A stretch of DNA of 64,000 nt from Bradyrhizobium xenonodulans (GTDB lineage Bacteria; Pseudomonadota; Alphaproteobacteria; Rhizobiales; Xanthobacteraceae). Below, piece by piece: positions 1 to 7,339 of this stretch (within the stretch, counting starts at the first letter, position 1; every line of letters starts with the position of its first letter). A program made the translations under genes and the position numbers. Under the pieces are notes generated by a model. The model was not told where the DNA came from, did not search any database, and saw only the letters and a program-made list of their open reading frames with translations. The stretch lies in assembly GCF_027594865.1 (NCBI RefSeq), contig NZ_CP089391.1, positions 7,532,501 to 7,596,500 of the forward strand, read 5' to 3'.

Positions 1-686
1 TGTTCGCAGCCGAAGGCGCAAGCGTCGCCGTCACGGATTATGACGAGCAAGGCGCGCTATCCGTCGCAAAGGAGATCGCGGCGAGCGACGGTTCAGTGAA
101 GGCGTGGAAGCTCGACGTCGCCGACGGCGGCGAGATCAAGCGCGTCGTCGGCGATGTCGCCGCGCATTTCGGCGGCCTCGACATCATCGTCAACAATGCC
201 GGCATTTCCGTACGCGTCGCGATCGACGACGAGGCTTACGAAGATGCCTGGGCCAGAGGCATCGCGGTGATGCTGACGGCGCATCCGCGCATCATCCGGG
301 CCGCGCTGCCGCATTTGCGCAAATCGAAGAGCCCGCGCATCGTCAACATCGCCTCGACCGAGGCGCTCGGCGCCACCGCATTGCACAGCCCCTATTCGGC
401 GGCGAAGGGCGGCGTGGCGAGCCTCACGCGCTCGCTTGCCGTCGAGCTGGGCCGCGAAGGCATCACCGTCAACTGCATCTGCCCGGGGCCGATCCGCACC
501 GCCATCACCGACCGCATCTCCGAGGAGCACAAGACCATCTACGCCAAGCGCCGCACCGCACTCGGCCGCTACGGCGATCCCGAGGAGGTCGCGCATATGA
601 CGCTCAGCCTGTGCCTGCCGGCCGCGTCCTTTCTCACCGGCGCGGTGATCCCGGTCGACGGCGGCCTGATGGCGCGCAACGCCTAA
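1..686 (+). CDS. SDR family oxidoreductase, 5'-truncated by the window edge
   Basis: The reading frame is open from base 3 to the TAA at 684-686, giving 227 visible residues; the N-terminal glycine-rich nucleotide-binding motif lies before the window. The visible part has the SDR NNAG motif at about visible residue 64 and the catalytic Tyr-Lys pair in YSAAK at about residue 131, followed by the usual CPGPIRT loop and a C-terminal VDGG. The family performs NAD(P)-dependent oxidoreduction of alcohols or ketones in the cytoplasm. The substrate cannot be told from the sequence. A TfdA-like dioxygenase follows 97 bases downstream on the same strand, so the two may share a catabolic or detoxification role, which is inference. 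Confidence 0.9.
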   Translation, partial: FAAEGASVAVTDYDEQGALSVAKEIAASDGSVKAWKLDVADGGEIKRVVGDVAAHFGGLDIIVNNAGISVRVAIDDEAYEDAWARGIAVMLTAHPRIIRAALPHLRKSKSPRIVNIASTEALGATALHSPYSAAKGGVASLTRSLAVELGREGITVNCICPGPIRTAITDRISEEHKTIYAKRRTALGRYGDPEEVAHMTLSLCLPAASFLTGAVIPVDGGLMARNA

Positions 687-783
687 GAGGTATGCTGCCC
701 AAGCGTTGACATCGCAGGCGGCCGGAGTAGCTTTTTCGCCAACAGAGCGGGAGCAACCGCTCGCGGTTCGCGGGAGAAACGCC

Positions 784-1671
784 ATGACGATCGCCATCCG
801 GCAGCTTCAGACGCATTTTGTCGGCGAGGTTTCCGGCCTCGATCTGCGAAAGCCTCTCACCGAGGCCGAGGCGCGCGAGGTCGAGGCCGCCATGGACAAA
901 TACGCGGTGCTGGTCTTCCACGACCAGGACATCACCGACGAGCAGCAGATGGCCTTCGCGCTGAATTTCGGCCAGCGTGAGGACGCGCGCGGCGGCACCG
1001 TGACCAAGGAGAAGGACTACCGGCTCCAATCCGGACTGAACGACGTCTCCAATCTCGGCAAGGACGGCAAGCCGCTCGGGAAAGACAGCCGCGCACATCT
1101 GTTCAACCTCGGCAACTGCCTGTGGCATTCCGACAGCTCGTTCCGTCCCATCCCGGCAAAATTCTCGCTGCTGTCGGCGCGGGTGGTGAACCCGAAAGGC
1201 GGCAACACCGAATTCGCCGACATGCGCGCCGCCTATAACGCGCTCGACGAGGAGACCAAGGCGGAGATCGAGGATCTCGTCTGCGAACATTCGCTGATGT
1301 ATTCGCGGGGATCGCTCGGCTTCACCGAATACACCGACGACGAGAAGCAGATGTTCAAGCCGGTGCTGCAACGGCTGGTACGGACCCATCCGGTGCATCG
1401 GCGCAAGTCGCTCTATCTGTCATCGCATGCCGGCAAGATCGTCGGCATGAGCGTGCCGGAGGGCCGGCTGCTGCTGCGCGATCTGAATGAGCACGCGACG
1501 CAGGGCGAATTCGTCTACGTCCACAAATGGAAGCTGCATGACCTCGTGATGTGGGACAACCGCCAGACCATGCACCGCGTCCGCCGCTACGACCAGTCCC
1601 AGCCCCGCGACATGCGCCGCGCGACGGTGGCGGGGACCGAGCCGACGATGCAGCAGCAGGCGGCGGAGTAG
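784..1671 (+). CDS. TfdA/TauD-family Fe(II)/2-oxoglutarate-dependent dioxygenase
   Basis: A 295-residue protein of the TauD/TfdA family, which couples 2-oxoglutarate decarboxylation to substrate hydroxylation. The metal-binding facial triad is visible: His115-x-Asp117 in WHSDSS and a distal His at about 264 (QTMHR), with the 2-oxoglutarate-binding Arg a few residues on (MRRATV). Length matches TfdA. The sequence resembles what I recall of TfdA-alpha proteins from bradyrhizobia that act on phenoxyacetates such as 2,4-D, but natural substrates of that clade are uncertain. The ATG at 784 is preferred over an upstream in-frame ATG at 706 because the protein then begins as the family does and GGGAG lies just upstream. 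A perfect 16-base palindrome (1681-1696) follows the stop. Confidence 0.88.
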   Translation: MTIAIRQLQTHFVGEVSGLDLRKPLTEAEAREVEAAMDKYAVLVFHDQDITDEQQMAFALNFGQREDARGGTVTKEKDYRLQSGLNDVSNLGKDGKPLGKDSRAHLFNLGNCLWHSDSSFRPIPAKFSLLSARVVNPKGGNTEFADMRAAYNALDEETKAEIEDLVCEHSLMYSRGSLGFTEYTDDEKQMFKPVLQRLVRTHPVHRRKSLYLSSHAGKIVGMSVPEGRLLLRDLNEHATQGEFVYVHKWKLHDLVMWDNRQTMHRVRRYDQSQPRDMRRATVAGTEPTMQQQAAE

Positions 1672-1680
1672 ACGTCAGTC

Positions 1681-1696
1681 AGCGCTGTACAGCGCT
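1681..1696. repeat. Perfect 16-base palindrome after the dioxygenase gene
   Basis: AGCGCTGTACAGCGCT reads identically on both strands, 10 bases after the dioxygenase stop codon. No T-run follows, so it is not an obvious intrinsic terminator; it could be a binding site or part of the adjacent repeat element. Confidence 0.4.
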
Positions 1697-1709
1697 ACTC
1701 AGCACAGGT

Positions 1710-1810
1710 GTCATCGCCCGCTTGACCGGGCGATCCAGTACTCCGAGACGGTTGTGATAGAGCCGACGGGCTGCGGCGTACTGGATGCCCCGGTCGAGCC
1801 GGGGCATGAC
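1710..1810. repeat. Dispersed palindromic repeat, family A (about 100 bp)
   Basis: The element begins GTCATCGCCCG..TTGACCGGGCGATCCAGTA and ends with TACTGGATGCCCCGGTC..GGGCATGAC, so its two ends are imperfect inverted copies that would fold into a long hairpin. I recognise it as a short interspersed repeat common between genes in Bradyrhizobium and Rhodopseudomonas. It lies between the convergent dioxygenase and yqgE genes, a typical place for such repeats. Confidence 0.7.
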
Positions 1811-1823
1811 AGCGAGAATGACG

Positions 1824-2468
1824 CTACGCGTGCCCGGCCTCGTTCGAGAGCATGCCGGGATCGATGCCGATCTTGCGCAGCGCGCGGCCGTACTTCTCGT
1901 CGACGTCGTCGCCGAAGATCAAATCCGAATCGGCATCGCAATGCAGCCAGCCATTGCTCTGGATTTCGGTTTCGAGCTGGCCCGGCGCCCAGCCGGCATA
2001 GCCGAGCGCGAGGATGGCGTGCTTGGGGCCGGAGCCGTTGGCGATCGCCCGCAGGATGTCGACGGTCGCCGTGAGGCAGACGCCGTCGTCGATCCGGAGC
2101 GTCGCGTTCTCGATGTAGAAGTCGCTGGAGTGCAGCACGAAGCCGCGGCCGGTATCGACCGGGCCGCCGCGCAGCACTTTCATGCTTTCGGCGTTCTCCG
2201 GCAGCTTGATGTGCTCGCCCTTCTTGATGATGCCGAGTTGCTCCAGCAGTTCGGGGAAGTCGATGCTGCCGGCCGGGTGGTTGACGATGATGCCCATCGC
2301 CCCCTCCGCCGAATGGGCACAGAGATAGATCACGGAGCGTTCGAAGCGGGAATCGCCCATCACGGGCATCGCAATCAGGAGCCGGCCATCGAGATAGCCG
2401 GCCGAGTTGGGGAGCGCAGGGCCTGGCTTGCGGGTGCTTTCGCCCGTCCTTTTTCCTGTGGGAGCCAT
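1824..2468 (-). CDS. YqgE/AlgH family protein (UPF0301)
   Basis: A 214-residue protein. The core starts near residue 25 with [18 protein letters not shown] and continues with [15 protein letters not shown], the conserved signature of YqgE/AlgH proteins. The first 20 residues are a basic, probably disordered extension typical of the rhizobial version. The molecular function of the family is not settled; AlgH was named for an effect on alginate genes in Pseudomonas. It is monocistronic here, convergent with the dioxygenase gene and divergent from the DsbD-like gene. The 184-base gap to that gene holds four 14-base tandem repeats. Confidence 0.9.
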   Translation of the reverse strand: MAPTGKRTGESTRKPGPALPNSAGYLDGRLLIAMPVMGDSRFERSVIYLCAHSAEGAMGIIVNHPAGSIDFPELLEQLGIIKKGEHIKLPENAESMKVLRGGPVDTGRGFVLHSSDFYIENATLRIDDGVCLTATVDILRAIANGSGPKHAILALGYAGWAPGQLETEIQSNGWLHCDADSDLIFGDDVDEKYGRALRKIGIDPGMLSNEAGHA

Positions 2469-2525
2469 CGGTCAAGCACTCCGGTTTCAATTCCTATCCT
2501 GATGTCGGGCCGGGCCGCTGTCAAA

Positions 2526-2581
2526 TCAAGGCTCGTAGGTCAAGACTTGTAGATCAAGGCTTCCAGGTCAAGACTTGCAGA
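2526..2581. repeat. Four tandem 14-base repeats in a divergent promoter region
   Basis: Units start at 2526, 2540, 2554 and 2568 and fit TCAAGRCTYSYAGR; units 1/3 and 2/4 are the more similar pairs, so a 28-base double unit may have duplicated. They lie between yqgE and the divergent DsbD-like gene. Confidence 0.75.
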
Positions 2582-2652
2582 GACTTGATTCAAGTGCATC
2601 CATCACAAGCAATTCAATGGTTTGCCCAGAGGCCACCCTGTAAAGACGTGCC

Positions 2653-3495
2653 ATGCTGACAAGAGTTCCCATGCGTGCGGCGATTGGCGTCGCGACAACC
2701 CTGCTCGCGTCGTCGCTGGCGCTTGCAGCCCGCGCGGACGACGCATCGCCCTGGCAGCGCGACGGACATTCCGCGGTGCGGCTGCTCGCGGGATCGCGCA
2801 GCGGCGCGGTCCTGCTCGGTGGTATCGCCTTCCAGATCCAGCCCGGGTGGAAGACCTACTGGCGCATGCCCGGTGATTCCGGCGTTCCGCCGCGCTTCAA
2901 CTTCTCCAAGTCGGACAATGTCGAAGCTGTGACAGTGATGTGGCCGGCGCCGCTGAAGTTCGACGACGGCGCAGGCGGCCATTCGATCGGCTATCACGAC
3001 CAGGTCGTGCTGCCCCTGCGTATCGTCGCCAAGGCCGCCGACAAGCCGGTAACCTTGCGCGCCGAGATCAATTACGCGGTCTGCGAAAAGCTCTGCATTC
3101 CCGTCGAGGCCAATGTCGAGCTCGGCTTCAACAACGTCGCCTCGACCGAAGATGCCAATCTACGTGCCGCGCTGGACACGGTGCCGAAGCCTGCCAATAT
3201 CGGCGATCCCAATCCGCTCACGATCCGCGACGTCAAGCGTGACGGGCCTAAGAACGTGGTGGTCGATGTGGTCGCGCCTGCGGACGCGCGCGGTATCAAT
3301 CTGTTCGTGGAGGGGCCGACGCCGGATTGGGCGTTGCCGATTCCCGCGCCGGTCGAGCCCAGTCCGGCTGGCGTGAAACGGTTTACGTTCGAACTCGACG
3401 GACTGCCGCCGGGCGCCAAGCCCGACGGTGCGGCGCTGAAGTTCACGCTGGTCGGGGCGGAGAAGTCGTACGAATTCAATACGAATTTGGAGTGA
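2653..3495 (+). CDS. Periplasmic DsbD alpha-domain-like protein
   Basis: A 280-residue protein with a signal peptide (about residues 1-28, ending ARADD). The rest resembles the N-terminal alpha domain of the thiol:disulfide reductase DsbD, with an immunoglobulin-like fold and the cysteine pair in YAVCEKLCIPVEA at about residues 139-144, spaced C-x3-C. In DsbD this domain receives electrons from the membrane domain and passes them to periplasmic partners. Here the eight-helix membrane domain and thioredoxin domain are absent, so the protein would need partners encoded elsewhere. ATG 2653 is used; ATG 2671 is also possible. A stem-loop with a T-run just beyond the stop (3512-3534) probably ends transcription. 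Confidence 0.8.
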   Translation: MLTRVPMRAAIGVATTLLASSLALAARADDASPWQRDGHSAVRLLAGSRSGAVLLGGIAFQIQPGWKTYWRMPGDSGVPPRFNFSKSDNVEAVTVMWPAPLKFDDGAGGHSIGYHDQVVLPLRIVAKAADKPVTLRAEINYAVCEKLCIPVEANVELGFNNVASTEDANLRAALDTVPKPANIGDPNPLTIRDVKRDGPKNVVVDVVAPADARGINLFVEGPTPDWALPIPAPVEPSPAGVKRFTFELDGLPPGAKPDGAALKFTLVGAEKSYEFNTNLE

Positions 3496-3499
3496 GGCG

Positions 3500-3712
3500 T
3501 CAGGATGCAGGGCAGACCTTCGAGGTCTGCTTTTCCTGCAGTTTCTTGGTGCAATACAGGCTGCATCGCTGACCCCCGACCTTGGCGCAGTAGGCCAGGC
3601 ACTTGTCGTATGAGCATCCCCACGCGTCTGCTCGCACTGGCGCCACGGAATAGAGATCGATGCTGGCGATTGCAGCGAGAACAGTCAGACCCGTCAGAAA
3701 TCGACGCATCAT
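3500..3712 (-). CDS. Small secreted cysteine-rich protein (70 aa)
   Basis: The start ATG at 3710-3712 is set by a strong ribosome-binding site (AAGAGGAG) seven or so bases upstream; a longer open frame upstream lacks one. The product has an N-terminal hydrophobic signal sequence (about residues 5-26, cut near VRADA) and a mature part of about 43 residues with six cysteines (WGC, KC, YC, RC, YC, VC). The even number suggests three disulfides in the periplasm. I do not recognise the family. It is convergent with the DsbD-like gene, and the two genes are only four bases apart at their 3' ends. That makes a shared role in disulfide handling possible but unproven. Confidence 0.65.
   Translation of the reverse strand: MMRRFLTGLTVLAAIASIDLYSVAPVRADAWGCSYDKCLAYCAKVGGQRCSLYCTKKLQEKQTSKVCPAS
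3512..3534 (+). terminator. Stem-loop with T-run after the DsbD-like gene
   Basis: GCAGACC-TTCGA-GGTCTGC followed by TTTT. It lies inside the 3' coding end of the convergent small Cys-rich gene, so the two genes share these bases. Confidence 0.65.
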
Positions 3713-4035
3713 TCGCTCCTCTTGAAAGCCGGTGATCAACGCAGACATCTCGCCGAGAATTCGAGGCGGACAAGAGTTGGAGATGATCCTCGACCGGCCC
3801 GACACCGGGCCAAAATCCGTGCGTACGCGGTCGGCAGCGCAAATTCCAAATGAAACCAATATGCTTGTATCCTAGCAGCGCAGCTCCGCTCCGCAAGGAG
3901 GGAAGCGTGCTTCCGCGCACCGGCCGTCGCCAGGGCAACTGCGCGACGATCCAACCGAATCTTAACGAATGGTTGCTAAGCCCGAAGGCTGCCAGAACAA
4001 GCCTGATGCCCCGGGGACCCTTCGACGTGGCCGTG
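3713..4035. other. Divergent intergenic region, no gene seen
   Basis: This stretch separates the start of the small Cys-rich gene from the flippase gene. Apart from the Shine-Dalgarno sequence of the former I see no clear promoter, repeat or RNA structure. In-frame upstream starts for the flippase at 3850 and 4006 would use part of it. Confidence 0.5.
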
Positions 4036-5394
4036 ATGGATGCAGAACCCGCAACGACCGGACCTGCCGGCCTCATCGCACGGCTGCGCGGAAAATTGAC
4101 GGGCGGATCGAGCGAGGCGTCGCTGACGCGGCGGCTGGCCGGCACCATCTTCATCATCCGCGTCGTCAGTGCCGGGCTCGCCTATTTCTCGCAGGTGCTG
4201 CTCGCGCGCTGGATGGGCACGTCCGACTACGGCATCTATGTCTACGTCTGGACCTGGGTGCTGCTGCTCGGCAGCATGATGGATTTCGGCATCTCCGCCT
4301 CCGCGCAAAAGATCATCCCGGAATACCGCACCAGCGGCGAGCATGCGCTGCTGCGCGGCTTCCTCTCCGGCAGCCGTTGGCTGACCTTCGCCGTCTCGAC
4401 GCTGGTATCGCTCGGCCTTGCCGGCCTCGTAAAGCTGCTGTCGCCCTGGATCAATCCGGCCGAGGTGTTGCCGCTCTATATCGGCTGCATGACGCTGCCC
4501 GCCTTCGTCGTCGCCAACACCCAGGACGGCATCGCGCGCTCGCATGACTGGATGCAGCTCGGCCTGATGCCGCAATTCATCATTCGCCAGGCGCTGATCA
4601 TCGGCATCACGGCTATCGCCTTCCTGCTCGGCTATCATCTCGGCGCGGTCGCCGCGATGGTCGCAAGTGCCGGCGCGGTGTGGATCGCGATGACCGGGCA
4701 GATGGTGGTGCTGAACCGCAAGCTCGCCGATCACATCGAGCCAGGCCCCAAGGCCTATGACATCGGCGGCTGGCTCGCCGTGTCGCTGCCGATCCTGCTG
4801 GTCGAGAGCTTCTATCTGCTCTTGTCCTACACCGACGTGCTGGTGCTGCAGCAGTTTCGCCCCTCCGACGAGGTCGGCGTCTATTTCGCGGTGGTGAAGA
4901 CGCTGGCGCTCGTCTCCTTCATCCACTACGCGATGTCGGCAACGACGGCGCATCGTTTTGCCGAATACAACGCGATCGGCGACAAGGCGCGCCTGTCGGC
5001 CTATGTCGCGCATGCCATCAACTGGACGTTCTGGCCGTCGCTGGCCGCGACCATCGTGCTGCTTGCGCTCGGCAAACCGTTGCTCTGGCTGTTCGGACCG
5101 CAATTCGTGGTCGGCTACGACATCATGTTCGTCGCCGCGATCGGGCTCGTGGTGCGCGCCGCGATCGGCCCGGTCGAACGCCTGCTCAACATGCTCGGCC
5201 AGCAGAAGATCTGCGCGCTGGCCTACGCGCTGGCCTTCGTCATGAACGTCGTGCTGTGCATCGTGCTGGTGCCGCGCTACGGCGGCCACGGCGCGGCCGC
5301 CGCGACCTCGATCTCGCTCACCTTCGAGACGGTGCTGCTGTTCTGGATCGTGCGCCAGCGGCTGGGCCTGCATGTGCTGGCGTTTGGCAAATAG
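4036..5394 (+). CDS. Polysaccharide flippase / oligosaccharide exporter (MATE-like MOP superfamily)
   Basis: About 452 residues with roughly 12-14 hydrophobic segments starting at residue 40. The family signature region is GTIFIIRVVSAGLAYFSQ, then LLARWMGTSDYGIY and later LGKPLLWLFGPQFVVGY. Members of the MOP superfamily (Wzx, RfbX, MurJ-like) flip lipid-linked sugars across the inner membrane. No glycosyltransferases are next to it, so the cargo is unknown. The start is uncertain: ATG 4036 and ATG 4006 are in frame and neither has a strong ribosome-binding site; I chose the shorter because the first hydrophobic segment is then preceded by a normal-length cytoplasmic tail. Confidence 0.85.
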   Translation: MDAEPATTGPAGLIARLRGKLTGGSSEASLTRRLAGTIFIIRVVSAGLAYFSQVLLARWMGTSDYGIYVYVWTWVLLLGSMMDFGISASAQKIIPEYRTSGEHALLRGFLSGSRWLTFAVSTLVSLGLAGLVKLLSPWINPAEVLPLYIGCMTLPAFVVANTQDGIARSHDWMQLGLMPQFIIRQALIIGITAIAFLLGYHLGAVAAMVASAGAVWIAMTGQMVVLNRKLADHIEPGPKAYDIGGWLAVSLPILLVESFYLLLSYTDVLVLQQFRPSDEVGVYFAVVKTLALVSFIHYAMSATTAHRFAEYNAIGDKARLSAYVAHAINWTFWPSLAATIVLLALGKPLLWLFGPQFVVGYDIMFVAAIGLVVRAAIGPVERLLNMLGQQKICALAYALAFVMNVVLCIVLVPRYGGHGAAAATSISLTFETVLLFWIVRQRLGLHVLAFGK

Positions 5395-5581
5395 GCGCTG
5401 CGCGTCCGCAGGCATCGGGGAACGACCGTTTCGCCGCATGCTTGCGAGGGAGGTGAAACTCCTACCCATTCACGACCGGCAGCATGATTTTTCTTATTCC
5501 TTCCAAGTAGTTGCACCCCAGGGAAAGTTTATTCTACGTCGTATTGCTCAACTGACGAGATAAACCTAAGATTCCCCGGAC

Positions 5582-6406
5582 ATGATTGATCCACTCTACG
5601 TCGCCTCCGGATTCGGCGTCGGCCTGCTCGTCGGGATGACCGGCGTGGGCGGCGGCTCGTTGATGACGCCGCTGCTGATCCTGCTGTTCGGCATTCATCC
5701 ATCGACCGCGGTCGGCACCGACCTGCTCTATGCCGCCGCCACCAAGACCGGCGGCAGCGTGGTGCATGGCTGGTCGCGCAGCGTGCATTGGCCGGCGGTG
5801 CTGCGGCTGGCCTGCGGCAGCCTTCCGGCGAGCGCGCTGACCCTGCTCGTGCTGTGGAAGCTCGACCTCAAGAGCGATTCCGAGCGCGGCCTGGTCAATC
5901 TGGTGTTGTGCTTCGCGCTGCTTCTGACCGCGACCTCGCTGATCTTCCGCAAGGCGATCATGGAGCGTTATCGCCGGCGCCTGGAGCAGGTCGACGACCG
6001 CACCACCGCGATCGCGACGGTCATCACCGGAATCGTGCTCGGTGTGCTGGTCTCGATTTCATCGGTCGGCGCCGGCGCGGTCGGCGTCACCGTTCTGCTG
6101 CTGCTCTATCCGCGGCTGCCGATGTCGAGCATCGTCGGCTCCGACATCGCCCATGCCGTGCCGCTGACGCTGGTCGCCGGCATCGGGCACTGGGCGCTCG
6201 GCGACGTGGACTGGGCGCTGATGGGCGTGCTGCTGATGGGCTCATTGCCCGGCATCATCGTCGGCAGCTATAGCGCGACGCGGGTGCCCGAGACGGTGCT
6301 GCGCCTGACGCTTGCCAGCGTGCTGTTCGTGGTCGCCGGCAAGATCATGTTCGCGGAGCTGAATTTGTCGTCGGCGTTCGTGACGGCGCTGGCCTGGGGG
6401 CATTAG
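5582..6406 (+). CDS. Sulfite exporter TauE/SafE family permease
   Basis: A 274-residue membrane protein with about eight helices in two repeated halves, each opening with the glycine-rich motif typical of TauE/SafE: GMTGVGGGSLMTPLL near residue 20 and SISSVGAGAVGVTVLLL near residue 160. The family exports sulfite, sulfoacetate or other small organic anions, and some members import sulfur compounds. Its position a few kilobases from the sulfate assimilation genes makes a sulfur substrate plausible, but the cysteine genes are separated by unrelated genes on the other strand. The 187-base region upstream holds no recognisable operator. Confidence 0.9.
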   Translation: MIDPLYVASGFGVGLLVGMTGVGGGSLMTPLLILLFGIHPSTAVGTDLLYAAATKTGGSVVHGWSRSVHWPAVLRLACGSLPASALTLLVLWKLDLKSDSERGLVNLVLCFALLLTATSLIFRKAIMERYRRRLEQVDDRTTAIATVITGIVLGVLVSISSVGAGAVGVTVLLLLYPRLPMSSIVGSDIAHAVPLTLVAGIGHWALGDVDWALMGVLLMGSLPGIIVGSYSATRVPETVLRLTLASVLFVVAGKIMFAELNLSSAFVTALAWGH

Positions 6407-6438
6407 GCAGAAAGCGGCAACCGCCTCGCCCTCGGTTT

Positions 6439-6530
6439 CGTAGGGTGGGCAAAGCGAAGCGTGCCCACGCTTTTCTTGAATTGGAGAGAAATGGTGGGCA
6501 CGGCACTGATGCGCCTTTGCCCACCCTACG
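6439..6530. repeat. Dispersed inverted repeat, family B
   Basis: CGTAGGGTGGGCAAAG at 6439-6454 is exactly inverted at 6515-6530, with an inner pair around GTGCCCAC/GTGGGCAC. This GTAGGGTGGGCAAAG element is a common intergenic repeat in bradyrhizobia. It lies between the convergent TauE-like and bdhA genes. Confidence 0.75.
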
Positions 6531-6549
6531 GCTCCTCGTTCCGGAACGC

Positions 6550-7338
6550 CTACTCCGCCGTCCAACCACCGTCGATCGACAGGTTCGTACCCGTGATCTG
6601 CGCGGCATCGTCGCCGCACAGGAACAGCGCGAGCGCTGCGACCTGCTCGGACGTCACGAACTCCTTGGTCGGCTGCGCATCGAGCAGCACGTCGTTGATG
6701 ACCTGCTCGCGCGTCAGGCTGCGGGCCTTCATCGTGTCGGGGATCTGCTTCTCCACCAGCGGCGTCCAAACATAGCCGGGGCTGATGCAGTTGCAGGTGA
6801 TCTTGTGGGTCGCAACCTCGAGCGCCACGGTCTTGGTGAGACCCGCGATGCCGTGCTTGGCCGACACATAGGCCGACTTGAAGGGCGAAGCGACCAGCGA
6901 GTGGGCCGACGCCGTGTTGATGATGCGGCCCCAGCCTTTCTTCTTCATGCCGGGGACGGCCGCGCGGATGGCGTGGAAGGCCGAGGACAGGTTGATCGCG
7001 ATGATCTGGTCCCACTTCTCGATCGGAAACTCCTCGATCGGCGAGACGAACTGGATGCCGGCATTGTTGACGAGGATATCGACCGAACCGAAGCTCTTCT
7101 CGCCGAGCGCGATCATCCCGGCGATTTCCGCCGGCTTGGTCATGTCGGCGGGCGAATAGACCGCCTTCACGCCGAAATCGGACTCGATCTTGGCGCGCTC
7201 CTTCTCGATGTCCTCCGGCGAGCCGAAGCCGTTGATGACGACATTGGCGCCCGCAGCGGCGAAGGCGCGCGCGTAGGCAAGCCCGATGCCGCTGGTCGAA
7301 CCTGTGACGACGGCATTCTTGCCTGACAGACTACCCAT
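6550..7338 (-). CDS. bdhA: 3-hydroxybutyrate dehydrogenase
   Basis: A 262-residue SDR enzyme that oxidises D-3-hydroxybutyrate to acetoacetate with NAD, the last step in using polyhydroxybutyrate. Visible features are the nucleotide-binding TGSTSGIG near residue 12, NNAG near 90, the catalytic Ser/Tyr/Lys in the region SAHSLVASPFKSAYVSAKHG around 140-160, and the family-typical DVLLDAQPTKEFVT near 210, which distinguishes BdhA from other SDRs. It starts one base after the stop of the patatin gene, so the two are co-transcribed and probably co-translated. The pairing points to storage-polymer or lipid turnover. Confidence 0.93.
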   Translation of the reverse strand: MGSLSGKNAVVTGSTSGIGLAYARAFAAAGANVVINGFGSPEDIEKERAKIESDFGVKAVYSPADMTKPAEIAGMIALGEKSFGSVDILVNNAGIQFVSPIEEFPIEKWDQIIAINLSSAFHAIRAAVPGMKKKGWGRIINTASAHSLVASPFKSAYVSAKHGIAGLTKTVALEVATHKITCNCISPGYVWTPLVEKQIPDTMKARSLTREQVINDVLLDAQPTKEFVTSEQVAALALFLCGDDAAQITGTNLSIDGGWTAE

Positions 7339-7339
7339 A

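Noticed and set aside
2526..2581. CRISPR array
   Set aside because: The repeats are 14 bases and contiguous without spacers, and no cas genes are present.
5419..5445. GGAAC at 5419 upstream of the TauE-like gene
   Set aside because: No CGTT follows at 16 or 17 bases, so it is not an EcfG-type promoter.
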